NCBI GenBank assembly: GCA_910584585.1
Contig: CAJUBP010000026.1
Location: forward strand, 1-60,957
Origin: an uncultured Lachnospiraceae bacterium
GTDB lineage: Bacteria > Bacillota > Clostridia > Lachnospirales > Lachnospiraceae
Length of the DNA stretch: 60,957 nucleotides
Direction: 5' to 3'
In this document: one piece after another, positions 31,391-40,213 of the stretch
Layout: each line of letters starts with the position of its first letter
How positions within the stretch are numbered: the first letter of the stretch is position 1
Notes under the pieces: model-generated
Told to the model about the DNA's origin: nothing
What the model saw: only the letters and a program-made list of their open reading frames with translations
Databases searched by the model: none
Made by a program: the position numbers and the translations under genes

Positions 31391-32872
31391 CTAGAAAATG
31401 CCCAACAGACGGCCTGCAATTCCGGCAATTCCCACAAGATTAATAGCGGCCAGCACAATCACCGCACGGAAACAGCCTTTCATCACACGCATACTGCGGC
31501 TGCCCATCTCCACGGTCTCGATATCCCGCTTGATTTCTTCCAGTAACGTCTGTATATTTCGGTAACATTTCACATTTTCATTATGGACTTTCTCATTAAT
31601 CTCAGCTTTGACTGCGTCTAATTTATCGGAAACTCCGCTCTGGGTAAGCTGAGCAGCCTCCTCAAAGCCGGCTTTCACCTCTTCCAGCTTTTCCGCAAGT
31701 TTCTCGTTTTCCATGTGAACGGTATCCAATTTCCGGGAGACAATCTCTGTTTCCCCCTGAATGGCTTCCAGTTTTCCTCCGGTTTCCGTTTTGGAGATCT
31801 CCGCAGTTTTTAAGATTTCCTCATTGATATCATTCAATTTGCCTGTCTGCTCTGCCAGCAATGCCTTCAGATTCTCCGTCTGCTCCTGGGATTTCTGCTC
31901 TACGATATCAGGAAAACTCTGCAGTTTACTGTCTACCGCCTTGGTAACATTCTCTAGCTTGCTGTCTACCGTCTCGGAAACATTTTGCAGTTTACTGTCT
32001 ACCGCCTCGGTAACATTCTGCATTCTCAAATCAACCACTGCATGCATATCATGCATTTTCTGGCCCACCAGCTCAGAGACATTCTTCATATCTTTTCCCA
32101 CAGACAACGACAGTTCTTCCATCCTGCCGTCCACGGTATGAGACAATTCCCCCATCTTCTGGTCTACGGTCTCCGTAACATTCTGCAGCCTGAAATCAAC
32201 GGCTCCGGCAACGTCCTCCATCTTCTGATCTGCCACGCCTGAAACATCCTGCAGCGTCTGATCCACCTGCCCCGACATCTCCTGTATCCGGCGGTCCACT
32301 GTCCCGGATACTTCCTGCAGAGCCCGGTCCACATGTTCTGTCATATCCTGAAGCCTCTGATCCACTGTACCCGAAACTTCCTGCATATGATGCTCCACCG
32401 TTCCCGCCATGCCCTTTGCGGCCTGCTCCACTGCTTCCAGTTCCTGTCTGGAATTGCTGCTCATCTCATCCGTTTTCGCCGAGATCTTTCCATCTAAGGT
32501 CCGAATCTCGCGGTTTATCAGCTCATCCATGGTTTTGATTTGTTCCTCAAACCTGGAAATGATACCGTCTATCTGGTTCTGTACGCTTTTTACCAGCAAA
32601 TCGGCTTCCTGCTGCTGAACTTCCAACTCGCTTTGAAGCTTCCTGGCCTGTTCTTCCCGTTCTTCCACCACGCCCTGAAGCTCATCTGCCTTATTCTCTT
32701 TTGTCACTAAAATAGTCTGAAGCTGTTTGGCCTTTTCTCTGAATTCATCAATCTGCTTTAACAGAAAATCATCCTGCTGCATTCTGCTTAAGATCTTCTC
32801 CCGTTCCGGATCCTGTTCTCTTGTCTTATTCTGCTTCGGCAGCTTATCCAGCTTATCCATAATATTGCTCAT
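31391..32872 (-). CDS. Tail-anchored coiled-coil protein with 11-residue repeats
   Basis: 493 aa from MSNIMDKL (AGGAGG six to seven bases upstream). Residues about 15-130 are coiled coil. They are followed by about fifteen consecutive 11-residue units of the form VDxKLQNVSET, and more coiled coil. A basic stretch and one C-terminal membrane helix (AVIVLAAINLVGIAGIAG) end it. Hendecad repeats form long rods or membrane-hugging amphipathic helices. No signalling domain is present, so it is not a chemoreceptor. Function unknown. Confidence 0.8.
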   Translation of the reverse strand: MSNIMDKLDKLPKQNKTREQDPEREKILSRMQQDDFLLKQIDEFREKAKQLQTILVTKENKADELQGVVEEREEQARKLQSELEVQQQEADLLVKSVQNQIDGIISRFEEQIKTMDELINREIRTLDGKISAKTDEMSSNSRQELEAVEQAAKGMAGTVEHHMQEVSGTVDQRLQDMTEHVDRALQEVSGTVDRRIQEMSGQVDQTLQDVSGVADQKMEDVAGAVDFRLQNVTETVDQKMGELSHTVDGRMEELSLSVGKDMKNVSELVGQKMHDMHAVVDLRMQNVTEAVDSKLQNVSETVDSKLENVTKAVDSKLQSFPDIVEQKSQEQTENLKALLAEQTGKLNDINEEILKTAEISKTETGGKLEAIQGETEIVSRKLDTVHMENEKLAEKLEEVKAGFEEAAQLTQSGVSDKLDAVKAEINEKVHNENVKCYRNIQTLLEEIKRDIETVEMGSRSMRVMKGCFRAVIVLAAINLVGIAGIAGRLLGIF

Positions 32873-32980
32873 TTCTTCCTCCTGTATCTGATGGTCCGCT
32901 CGCATCATAGCTTTTCAAAGTTCAGGCTGTCCGCCATTTTTACTATTGTAGCATTTTGGAGGTTGTTTGGCAAGGAGAAG

Positions 32981-33400
32981 CTAATTCGGAATCTGATCTT
33001 TATATTTCTCATAAAGCCCCAGCAGTTCATTCTTATCTGCCTCGGTCAGCTGGCCCTCTGCCAGCGATTTCAGGCCTTCCACGTCTCCGCTGGCCGCCAT
33101 GTCCGCCGCCTGTTTGATATTTTCCGGTGAAATGTATTTTTCCGCAATCTGCGATACCCGTTCCACGTCTTCTTCGTCCATCTGGTTTACAACATCGGAC
33201 ACTGCAATCTCCTGACCGTTGATGTTGACCGTTGAGCCAATCTGCTGCTCTAAGATTTTCTTTCCGATTTCGGTGGCTGCCGTTGTCCGAACTTTCTGCA
33301 AAATTGCGTCACGGCTTATAAAAAGTGTTCCGGCTGCCCCGATTAGGATGACGGTGACGGCCAGAAGGCGGATGTGTTTTCTTTTTTTACGTTTTTGCAT
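32981..33400 (-). CDS. Hypothetical single-pass membrane protein
   Basis: 139 aa: a very basic start (MQKRKKRKHIR), one membrane helix at about 12-30, then a helical extracytoplasmic domain. The tail (LTEADKNELLGLYEKYKDQ) repeats an acidic helical motif seen earlier (SPENIKQAADMAASG). AGGAGG precedes the ATG. Not recognised. It is transcribed toward the hendecad-repeat gene. Confidence 0.7.
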   Translation of the reverse strand: MQKRKKRKHIRLLAVTVILIGAAGTLFISRDAILQKVRTTAATEIGKKILEQQIGSTVNINGQEIAVSDVVNQMDEEDVERVSQIAEKYISPENIKQAADMAASGDVEGLKSLAEGQLTEADKNELLGLYEKYKDQIPN

Positions 33401-33495
33401 GAATGTGATACCTCCTTAATGGTAAATATTATCACAACTTTGTGGGATAGCGCTGACAAAATTATTAAGATTTTCTGAATTTTCCGGAACATTGC

Positions 33496-33526
33496 AAAAA
33501 GGACGGATTTTCATCCATCCTTTTTT
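33496..33526. terminator. Bidirectional terminator
   Basis: Stem AAAAAGGACGGAT / ATCCATCCTTTTTT with a TTTC loop. It terminates the FeoB-associated gene on the minus strand. Confidence 0.75.
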
Positions 33527-33579
33527 CGTATATTTCTGCTCTAAAGAATCCGGCCGTTTTCTTTGTTCTTTCCTGCTGT

Positions 33580-33726
33580 TTAAGTTTCTTTCTCCCGGCA
33601 GGCCGAACAACTGCCGCTGCAACCACTGCATCCGCTGCACCTTCCTGCCTTTTTATCTTTATATATGCTGTTTCCCGCCCACAGGGCAATCGCCAGCACT
33701 GCTGCTCCCACCAGAACTGTTCCCAT
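33580..33726 (-). CDS. FeoB-associated Cys-rich membrane protein
   Basis: 48 aa. One membrane helix (TVLVGAAVLAIALWAG) is followed by a short basic loop and CSGCSGCSGSCSAC. This matches the small proteins usually encoded at the end of feoAB iron-transport operons. The ribosome site AGGAGG is nine bases upstream. No feoA or feoB is in this window, so it is an orphan with its own promoter. Confidence 0.85.
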   Translation of the reverse strand: MGTVLVGAAVLAIALWAGNSIYKDKKAGRCSGCSGCSGSCSACREKET

Positions 33727-33768
33727 ATCGAAGTCCTCCTGTCTGTTTTGAGAATTATTATCATTTTT

Positions 33769-33801
33769 AGTTAGTATACTCTAACTTTATAAAAAAGTCA
33801 A
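33769..33801 (-). promoter_or_regulatory. Promoter with overlapping metal-regulator-like operator
   Basis: Minus strand TTGACT (33796-33801), a 17-base spacer and TATACT (33773-33778). The inverted repeat AGTTAG-N6-CTAACT (33769-33786) sits over the -10. Its half-sites resemble the TTAG/CTAA pattern of DtxR/IdeR-type iron regulators. Repression under iron sufficiency is inferred. Confidence 0.6.
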
Positions 33802-33948
33802 TCCCAAAATACAAACAAACTGCCTTTCTGTATGTCTCCCGATACTGTCTCCCAATCTGAAACCTTCGCTATAATACTCCCATATGGATTTTTTATTATT
33901 ATTGCCGATATTAATTCCAAAAGCCCCGCAAAATCAGGAGTTTTCACC

Positions 33949-34770
33949 ATGAATGAAAAAGAAAAACTGCTCACCATCGGCCAGTTTGCCGCCATGCACG
34001 GAATCAATAAAAAGACATTAATGTGGTATGACGAAATCGGCCTCTTTAAACCTGCCGCCGTCAACCCCCAGAACGGATACCGCTGTTACAATTACCATCA
34101 AAGCTCCGTCCTGGAAACCATTCTGCTGCTGCGGGAACTGGATGTGTCCATCAGCGAAATACAGCAATTTATGAAAGGCCGTTCTGCCCAAAGCCTGAAA
34201 AAACTGCTGGAGGAAAAAATAAGCGAACTGGATCGGAAGATTCTTCACATGCAGGCCGTCCGCAAAACCCTGGACAATTACTGTCAGAACATGACGACAT
34301 TGCTCACAATGGATCTGTCAGAAATCAGCATAATTCAAAAGCAGGAACGCTGTCTTGTTACTGTTGACATAGACAGTTCCACCTCCTTTGAACAGGAGGT
34401 GGAACTGATCACCGCCGAGACTGAAAAGCACCGGCTGGGCCGCCTCCACGACGCTTCTTACGGCTCCATGATCCCTGTTTCCAGCCTGCTGGCGGGCAAT
34501 TATGACGATTACTGCAAACTCTTTATTGAAATTCCTTCTCTTACCCGCCAAAAGGGCCTGCATATCCAACCGAAAGGCAGCTATCTGAGGGCCTTTCACA
34601 AAGGGGACTGGGATGCCATCCCCCAGCGGTATCAGCAGATTTTAGATTACGCAAAGCAGCATTGCCTGACGCTGACCGGATACTCTTATGAGACGGGAAT
34701 CAATGAGAATGTCATTGAACGGATGGAAGATTACATTGTGCAGATTGAAATCCCCGTCTGCACAATATAA
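33949..34770 (+). CDS. MerR-family regulator with GyrI-like effector domain
   Basis: 273 aa from the ATG at 33949 (CAGGAG eight bases upstream). It has an N-terminal MerR winged helix (LTIGQFAAMHGINKKTLMWYDEIGLFKPA), a coiled coil (about 80-110) and a C-terminal GyrI-like ligand domain of the BmrR kind. Such proteins sense small hydrophobic molecules and activate efflux genes. No target gene is adjacent; the neighbour deoD is convergent. Confidence 0.9.
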   Translation: MNEKEKLLTIGQFAAMHGINKKTLMWYDEIGLFKPAAVNPQNGYRCYNYHQSSVLETILLLRELDVSISEIQQFMKGRSAQSLKKLLEEKISELDRKILHMQAVRKTLDNYCQNMTTLLTMDLSEISIIQKQERCLVTVDIDSSTSFEQEVELITAETEKHRLGRLHDASYGSMIPVSSLLAGNYDDYCKLFIEIPSLTRQKGLHIQPKGSYLRAFHKGDWDAIPQRYQQILDYAKQHCLTLTGYSYETGINENVIERMEDYIVQIEIPVCTI

Positions 34771-34801
34771 TTCTTCCCTCCAAAGAGAACCGGATGATAA
34801 C

Positions 34802-35521
34802 TCACGCCCTGATGGCCGTCTCCAGGGCAATTTCAATCATTTTGCCAAACCCGGTCTGCCTTTGCTCAGAGGTAAGCTGCTCCGGCTTATAAATATGATC
34901 TGAAACCGTCAGAATGCAGAGCGCCCGCTTGCCCGCCCTTGCCGCATTCAGGTAAAGGGCGCCGCTCTCCATTTCCACTGCCAGCACGCCCATTTTCCGA
35001 AAGCAGTCTTTGCTGTTGGGCCGGTCTGTGTAAAATGCGTCTTCTGACAAAATATTCCCCACTCTCACCGGAGTTCCAAGATCTTTCGCGCTTTCCACCG
35101 CAATGCTTAAGAGATGATAATCCGCCAGCGGCGCCAAATGGCCCGGACAGTCAAACTGATCCGGATAATCAGACACAATGGACGCTCCCATTCCGATTAC
35201 CACATCCATCACGTTGACGTCATCCAAAAGGGCGCCTGCGGATCCTACCCTGATAATATTGTCCACATCATAAAAATGGAACAGTTCATAGGAATAAATT
35301 CCAATGGACGGCATTCCCATGCCGGAACCCATGACAGACAATTCCTTTCCTTTGTAGGTTCCTGTATAGCCCAGCATTCCCCTCACCTGGTTGACGCACC
35401 TTACCTGGTCAAGATAAGTCTCGGCAATATATTTTGCCCGCAAAGGGTCCCCCGGCATTAATACGGTTTTCGCAAAATCTCCTGCTTTTGCCTCAATATG
35501 AGGAGTTGGTATGTTTGACAT
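34802..35521 (-). CDS. deoD: Purine-nucleoside phosphorylase, DeoD type
   Basis: 239 aa, starting MSNIPTPHIEAKAGDFAKTVLMPGDPLRA, typical of hexameric DeoD. GSAGAL and VEMESGALY are the phosphate and nucleoside site motifs, and SDHI carries the catalytic Asp. It cleaves purine nucleosides to base and (deoxy)ribose-1-phosphate. Confidence 0.96.
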   Translation of the reverse strand: MSNIPTPHIEAKAGDFAKTVLMPGDPLRAKYIAETYLDQVRCVNQVRGMLGYTGTYKGKELSVMGSGMGMPSIGIYSYELFHFYDVDNIIRVGSAGALLDDVNVMDVVIGMGASIVSDYPDQFDCPGHLAPLADYHLLSIAVESAKDLGTPVRVGNILSEDAFYTDRPNSKDCFRKMGVLAVEMESGALYLNAARAGKRALCILTVSDHIYKPEQLTSEQRQTGFGKMIEIALETAIRA

Positions 35522-35565
35522 TATTTTCTTCCTCCTTCTCTCTTTCTTATATGCGTTTATTTCAA

Positions 35566-35880
35566 TCAGTATCCCATTACAAGCCCCGCTGCAAAGGCGG
35601 CCAGACTGGCGCAGACGGCAACGGCAAACAGCCCTTTTCCCCGATAGGCGGCCAGGAAAGCCGCCGCAACCCCTGCGCAGGCAGTGAAAAGGGAACCGGT
35701 TGCGTAAAACACAGCCGGAACAGTCATAGCCCCCAGCACTGTATAGGGAATATAAGCCAGAAAGGAACGTATCCGCTTATTTTCTATCTTTTTGTGAAAA
35801 ATCAGGAAGGGCAGCACCCGGATCAGATAAGTCACTCCGAACATTACCAGCAAATAAATCCAAAAATTCCCTGATTTCAT
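35566..35880 (-). CDS. azlD: AzlD-family branched-chain amino acid export subunit
   Basis: 104 aa with four membrane helices and the family start YLLVMFGVTYLIRVLPFLI. It is the small partner of AzlC; its start overlaps the azlC stop by four bases. Confidence 0.9.
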   Translation of the reverse strand: MKSGNFWIYLLVMFGVTYLIRVLPFLIFHKKIENKRIRSFLAYIPYTVLGAMTVPAVFYATGSLFTACAGVAAAFLAAYRGKGLFAVAVCASLAAFAAGLVMGY

Positions 35881-36596
35881 GATTCTCCCTCCTTTGGCTC
35901 CTCTTTCCCCGTCTCTATCGGAAAGCAGACCGCCCCCACCGCGGAAGCGGCCACTGCGCAGATAATAATGGCAAATCCCTGTGAAATATGACGAAACAGC
36001 GGGATATAAGAAATGCAGCAGCTCAAAAGAACCGCCAGAATTACCATTTTCATAATATTTCTGTCTTTCTTCATCTCAGGAACCACAATTGCAATAAACA
36101 TTCCGTAAATGGCAAGTCCCAGGGCGTCGCTGACCTTTTGGGGCAGAACATTCCCCAATACCGCCCCGGCAAGAGTCCCCGAAGTCCATCCCAGATAAGG
36201 CAGTATTGCAAGCCCCAGAAAATAGCGGCTGCCCACTTCCCCGCTGCGGCTCATTGCCACTGCAAAGATTTCATCGGTAACGGCAAATCCGAGAACCATC
36301 TTCTTTCCCGCCCGAAACCCGCTGTCCACTTTCTGGGACAGGGAAATGCTCATCAGCGCGTATCTGAGATTTATTACAAACTGGGAAACCGCCATTTCAA
36401 TATAAGTGCCCGCCGCCGTCATCACAGTAAGCCCGGCAAACTGTCCGGCGGAAGTCAGATTCATCATGGACACCAGAAGAGCTTCCCACCAGCGAAAGCC
36501 CGCAGACGACGCCGCCAGCCCGAAAGTAAAAGACACGGAAAAATATCCGATGCCGATGGCGCTGCCGTCCTTGATCCCTTGTAGCAACTGTTTCAT
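35877..36596 (-). CDS. azlC: AzlC-family branched-chain amino acid permease
   Basis: 239 aa from MKQLLQGIKDGSAIGIGYFS (ATG 36596, AGAGGA upstream). It has about six membrane helices and the family block FAVTDEIFAVA. With AzlD it exports branched-chain amino acids or analogues. The gap 36597-36894 holds upstream sequence for both divergent genes and no clear gene. Confidence 0.92.
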   Translation of the reverse strand: MKQLLQGIKDGSAIGIGYFSVSFTFGLAASSAGFRWWEALLVSMMNLTSAGQFAGLTVMTAAGTYIEMAVSQFVINLRYALMSISLSQKVDSGFRAGKKMVLGFAVTDEIFAVAMSRSGEVGSRYFLGLAILPYLGWTSGTLAGAVLGNVLPQKVSDALGLAIYGMFIAIVVPEMKKDRNIMKMVILAVLLSCCISYIPLFRHISQGFAIIICAVAASAVGAVCFPIETGKEEPKEGES

Positions 36597-36894
36597 ATTC
36601 TTATCCTCTCGCTTTATCCTTTGATTCGCGTCCTCTCGTTCTCTAAAGAACCGCTGCAAAATAAGTGCTGTCAGAGAAAAAACAAGCAAATTGCGTATTT
36701 TATTTTGCAATATTTCCTTACTTCACTGTATTACATTATACTAGATTTTTGGCTGCGCAACAACCAGAAAAATGCTTCTTGCCAAATCTCCTGTTTCAGG
36801 ATATGATAAATAGCGTAAACACAAAGAGCGAACAAACCTGTTCCTTTTTCTATACTGCCTGTATGTGCGCAAGAGGCGCAGAATGGAGGAAATT

Positions 36895-37119
36895 ATGAAA
36901 AAAATACAGCGCATTCTGGCAATCATCGGCATTGTCCTGTTAGTGGGCCTGTATCTGTCCACGCTGATTTTTGCCCTGCTCGGAAAAGACTTCTTTCCTA
37001 TATTTATGGCTTCTCTCTTTTCCAGTTTTGTGGTTCCAGTGCTGATTTGGGCCTATGGTTTCATTTACAAATTAATAAAAAAAAGAACTGCCGCTAAACC
37101 GGAAGAAAAAGCATCCTAA
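36895..37119 (+). CDS. Small hypothetical two-helix membrane protein
   Basis: 74 aa from the ATG at 36895, with GGAGG six bases upstream. Two hydrophobic helices (AIIGIVLLVGLYLSTLIFAL and a second at about 35-55) precede a basic tail. A strong terminator follows. Not recognised. Confidence 0.75.
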   Translation: MKKIQRILAIIGIVLLVGLYLSTLIFALLGKDFFPIFMASLFSSFVVPVLIWAYGFIYKLIKKRTAAKPEEKAS

Positions 37120-37131
37120 TTAAAACAGCGG

Positions 37132-37167
37132 GGGCTGCCGGAACTGCATGTTCCGGCAGCCCTTTTT
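37132..37167 (+). terminator. Intrinsic terminator
   Basis: 13-bp GC-rich stem GGGCTGCCGGAAC / GTTCCGGCAGCCC followed by TTTTTGTT. Confidence 0.9.
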
Positions 37168-37244
37168 GTTCATATGCCCGCCTCACTCTTCCATACCCAA
37201 ATCTTCAAATCCTGCAGCTAATTTTCTTTCTAAACTATACTGTT

Positions 37245-37853
37245 TTACTCGGCTGTAACGCCAAGGCTTCTCAATTCTTCCTCCGCCTGCGACTTGGTAT
37301 GAAACAGAATGGTTGCCATGCCAAGCTGATTGGCCGCAATAATATTCGCTCTGTTATCATCTAAAAATACACATTCTGTGGGATCCAGGGAATATTTCTG
37401 AAACAGCGCCTCATAAATTTCCTGTTCCGGCTTTACGGCATGCACTTCGTAGGAAAAAATAGCTCCGTCCACATCCTCCACAAAAGAGAGTTCCTCAATG
37501 GTCTGAAAATACATCCGCCTTGAATAATTGGAAAGCAGATACACCCCGTATCCCTGCTTCTGAAAACTGCGGATCCAGGAGCAGGCATAATCATACTGCC
37601 TGATGCAGTTCCCCATATTATTCCAGAAACACATAATCTCCGCCTCGCAGTCCGGCGCCTGCTCCAGAAACCCTTTCAAAAGCTCTTCGTCAGACATTCT
37701 GCTCCGGTCAAATTCATTCCACAAATCGGACAGTACCGTCGCGTTCGCTACCTTTTCATAAACCTCCGGTGAAAAATCCAAGGTGTCCATAAATCCCCGC
37801 CAGTCAAAATCCACCAGAACCTTTCCCACATCAAACACTATATTTTTTATCAT
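37245..37853 (-). CDS. HAD-superfamily hydrolase
   Basis: 202 aa from MIKNIVFDVGKVLVDFDW (ATG 37853). Motif I normally reads DxD; here it is FDVGKVLVDFDW, as in YihX-like phosphatases. Motif II is SNYS and motif IV VFLDDNRANI. It is probably a sugar-phosphate or nucleotide phosphatase. It lies 10 bases after purA and is likely co-transcribed. Confidence 0.9.
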   Translation of the reverse strand: MIKNIVFDVGKVLVDFDWRGFMDTLDFSPEVYEKVANATVLSDLWNEFDRSRMSDEELLKGFLEQAPDCEAEIMCFWNNMGNCIRQYDYACSWIRSFQKQGYGVYLLSNYSRRMYFQTIEELSFVEDVDGAIFSYEVHAVKPEQEIYEALFQKYSLDPTECVFLDDNRANIIAANQLGMATILFHTKSQAEEELRSLGVTAE

Positions 37854-37863
37854 ATTCTTCCCT

Positions 37864-39147
37864 TTATTTTCCTTTGCGGTAAATAATGTCGTCTCTTCCC
37901 GGACCATTTGAAATCATGGTAATCGGGAATCCGATTTTCTCTTCTACAAACTCAATATATTTCCTGCAGTTTTCCGGCAAATCTTCGTAATTTCGGATTC
38001 CCCGGATCTCACACTTCCAGCCCGGAAGGGTTTCCAGCACTGGTTTTGCTTTCTCAAGCTGAACTGTAGCGGGAAATTCCGTAGTCACTTTTCCGTCGAT
38101 TTCATAACCGGTGCATACCGGAATCTCATCCAGATATCCCAGCACATCCAGCACGGTAAAGGCCACGTCTGTGGTTCCCTGAATCCGGCAGCCATATTTG
38201 CTGGCCACCGTATCAAACCAGCCCATGCGTCTGGGCCGGCCGGTGGTTACGCCGAACTCTCCGCCGTCGCCGCCCCGGCGCCTCAGTTCATCCGCTTCTT
38301 CTCCGAAAATCTCGCTGACAAAAGCTCCCGCCCCCACAGCCGAAGAATATGCCTTGCACACCGTAATGATTTTCTTGATTTCATAAGGAGGGATTCCTGC
38401 TCCGATGGCGCCGTAGGCCGCCAGTGTGGAACTGGAGGTCACCATGGGATAAATTCCGTGATCTGGATCCTTCAAAGAACCTAACTGGCCTTCCAGCAGA
38501 ATATTCTTTCCTGCCTGCACTGCTTCCCAGAGGTAAGCGGAAGTGTCGCAGACATAAGGCTCTATCATGCCGCGGTATTCTCTCAGTTCCTCCATCAGAT
38601 CCTCTGGCTTTAAAAGAGGCTTATGGTAGAGATGCTCAAGCATAACATTTTTCGTCTCACAGACTCTTTCCACCTTTTCTCTCAGCCGCTCTTCTTCAAA
38701 CAGCTCACTGACCTGAAAACCGATTTTGGCGTATTTATCGGAATAAAATGGCGCAATTCCGGATTTTGTGGAACCAAAGGATTTGCCTCCCAGGCGTTCC
38801 TCCTCATACTGATCAAATAAAATATGATAGGACATCACCATCTGGGCGCGATCAGACACCAGAATCTTCGGCATCGGAACGCCTCTGTCCACGATGGACT
38901 GAATCTCCTTGCAGAACACCGGGACGTTCAGCGCCACCCCGTTTCCGACGATGCTCGTGGTATGATTGTAGAACACGCCGCTGGGAAGGGTGTGCAGCGC
39001 AAATTTGCCATAGTCATTGACAATGGTATGACCTGCATTTGCGCCGCCCTGGAAACGCACGATAATGTCGGCTTCCTTCGCCATCATATCTGTTATTTTT
39101 CCTTTTCCTTCGTCTCCCCAGTTTGCACCAACAATTGCATTTACCAT
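37864..39147 (-). CDS. purA: Adenylosuccinate synthetase
   Basis: 427 aa. GANWGDEGKGKITD is the P-loop start, GGANAGHTI the IMP site, and STKSGIAPFYSDK is also present. It makes adenylosuccinate from IMP, aspartate and GTP. AGGAGG precedes the ATG. Confidence 0.97.
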   Translation of the reverse strand: MVNAIVGANWGDEGKGKITDMMAKEADIIVRFQGGANAGHTIVNDYGKFALHTLPSGVFYNHTTSIVGNGVALNVPVFCKEIQSIVDRGVPMPKILVSDRAQMVMSYHILFDQYEEERLGGKSFGSTKSGIAPFYSDKYAKIGFQVSELFEEERLREKVERVCETKNVMLEHLYHKPLLKPEDLMEELREYRGMIEPYVCDTSAYLWEAVQAGKNILLEGQLGSLKDPDHGIYPMVTSSSTLAAYGAIGAGIPPYEIKKIITVCKAYSSAVGAGAFVSEIFGEEADELRRRGGDGGEFGVTTGRPRRMGWFDTVASKYGCRIQGTTDVAFTVLDVLGYLDEIPVCTGYEIDGKVTTEFPATVQLEKAKPVLETLPGWKCEIRGIRNYEDLPENCRKYIEFVEEKIGFPITMISNGPGRDDIIYRKGK

Positions 39148-39291
39148 TTAAAGTTCCTCCTTCATGTTCCCTTCCGGCGGAAGGGAGGCTTTGCTATCTG
39201 AATTGTGCCTTCACAGCATGGACGCCATGCCATCCGTCATAGGGCTGGAGGGGCATGATAATCCATGATGATCACTTACTTTCCCATTATA
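39148..39291 (-). promoter_or_regulatory. Structured leader and promoter of purA
   Basis: TATAAT on the minus strand at 39286-39291 gives a leader of about 130 bases. The leader contains hairpins GCATGG/CCATGC and CCCTTCC/GGAAGGG. The second lies just before the AGGAGG, and a CCTCC beside it could pair with the ribosome site. I cannot match it to a known riboswitch class. Confidence 0.4.
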
Positions 39292-39356
39292 GCTGAAATC
39301 CATTCATAAGTAAAATCAATGTTAATTATATTTGATATAATTATTTCTTATGGGCA

Positions 39357-39385
39357 TTGTATTTTTTGTTTTTATTTTGTATAAT
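39357..39385 (+). promoter_or_regulatory. Promoter of the TRIC channel gene
   Basis: TTGTAT, a 17-base spacer and TATAAT, about 35 bases before the start codon. Confidence 0.7.
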
Positions 39386-39422
39386 CAAGGAACTACCCCA
39401 ATAGAAACAGGAGCATAGAACA

Positions 39423-40076
39423 ATGTCTTACACAGAACTTTTTATTTTCATTCTGGAGATTATCGGAACCGTCGCCTTTGCCTCCTCCGGAGCCATGCTG
39501 GGCATCCGGAAGAATATGGATATCTTCGGCATTAATGTCCTTGGCGTCACCACGGCTGTGGGAGGCGGATGCATCCGGGATCTCCTTTTGGGCATCCACC
39601 CGCCGAAAATGTTTCAGAACCTGGCATATGTGGGCACCGCCATTCTGACTTCCTGCCTGCTGTTCGTCTTATTCTACCTGAAAAAAGAGCTGCTGGAGAG
39701 TTCTTTTCTGGAGCATTATGAAAAGCTGATGAGCTCCCTGGACGCAGTGGGCCTGGGCATCTTCACTGTCATGGGCATCCGCACTGCTATAACTCTGGAA
39801 AGCAGCCACATCAATAACATCTTCCTTCTGGTTTTTGTGGGAGTAACCACCGGAATCGGCGGCGGCATGATGCGGGACGTTATGGCGGGAAACACGCCTT
39901 TCGTCTTTATTAAACATGTATATGCCTGCGCCGCTTTGATCGGAGCGTTTCTGTATATCTTCCTGTACCGGCTGATTCCTGACACTGCAGCTATGCTGAT
40001 CAGCTCTCTGGCCGTTGTGGCCATCCGGCTGCTGGCCGCCCATTACCGCTGGAATCTGCCCCGCATCCAGAAATAA
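39423..40076 (+). CDS. TRIC (UPF0126/YicG-like) cation channel family protein
   Basis: 217 aa with seven predicted helices in two repeats. The TRIC hallmarks are GTVAFASSGAMLGIRK, VLGVTTAVGGGCIRDLLLG and the second-repeat GVTTGIGGGMMRDVMAG. Prokaryotic TRICs conduct monovalent cations. The last 26 codons are duplicated downstream, out of frame beyond the stop. Confidence 0.93.
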   Translation: MSYTELFIFILEIIGTVAFASSGAMLGIRKNMDIFGINVLGVTTAVGGGCIRDLLLGIHPPKMFQNLAYVGTAILTSCLLFVLFYLKKELLESSFLEHYEKLMSSLDAVGLGIFTVMGIRTAITLESSHINNIFLLVFVGVTTGIGGGMMRDVMAGNTPFVFIKHVYACAALIGAFLYIFLYRLIPDTAAMLISSLAVVAIRLLAAHYRWNLPRIQK

Positions 40077-40152
40077 TCAGCTCTCTGGCTGTTGTGGCCA
40101 TCCGGCTGCTGGCCGCCCATTACCGCTGGAACCTGCCCCGCATCCAGAAATA
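39999..40152 (+). repeat. 77-bp tandem duplication of the TRIC gene 3' end
   Basis: 39999-40075 and 40076-40152 differ at two bases. Both differences are synonymous in the TRIC frame (GCC/GCT Ala and AAT/AAC Asn), and both copies end in a stop codon. The second copy is downstream of the working stop and not translated in frame. Confidence 0.95.
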
Positions 40153-40213
40153 ACTGCCGGGCTGTATCGCTTTCCTGAATATTGCACGGCATCCGCACCG
40201 CAAAAGGGAGGTT

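Noticed and set aside
31391..32872. Chemoreceptor identity for the coiled-coil protein
   Set aside because: No MCP signalling hairpin, HAMP or sensor domain; the single membrane helix is at the C-terminus.
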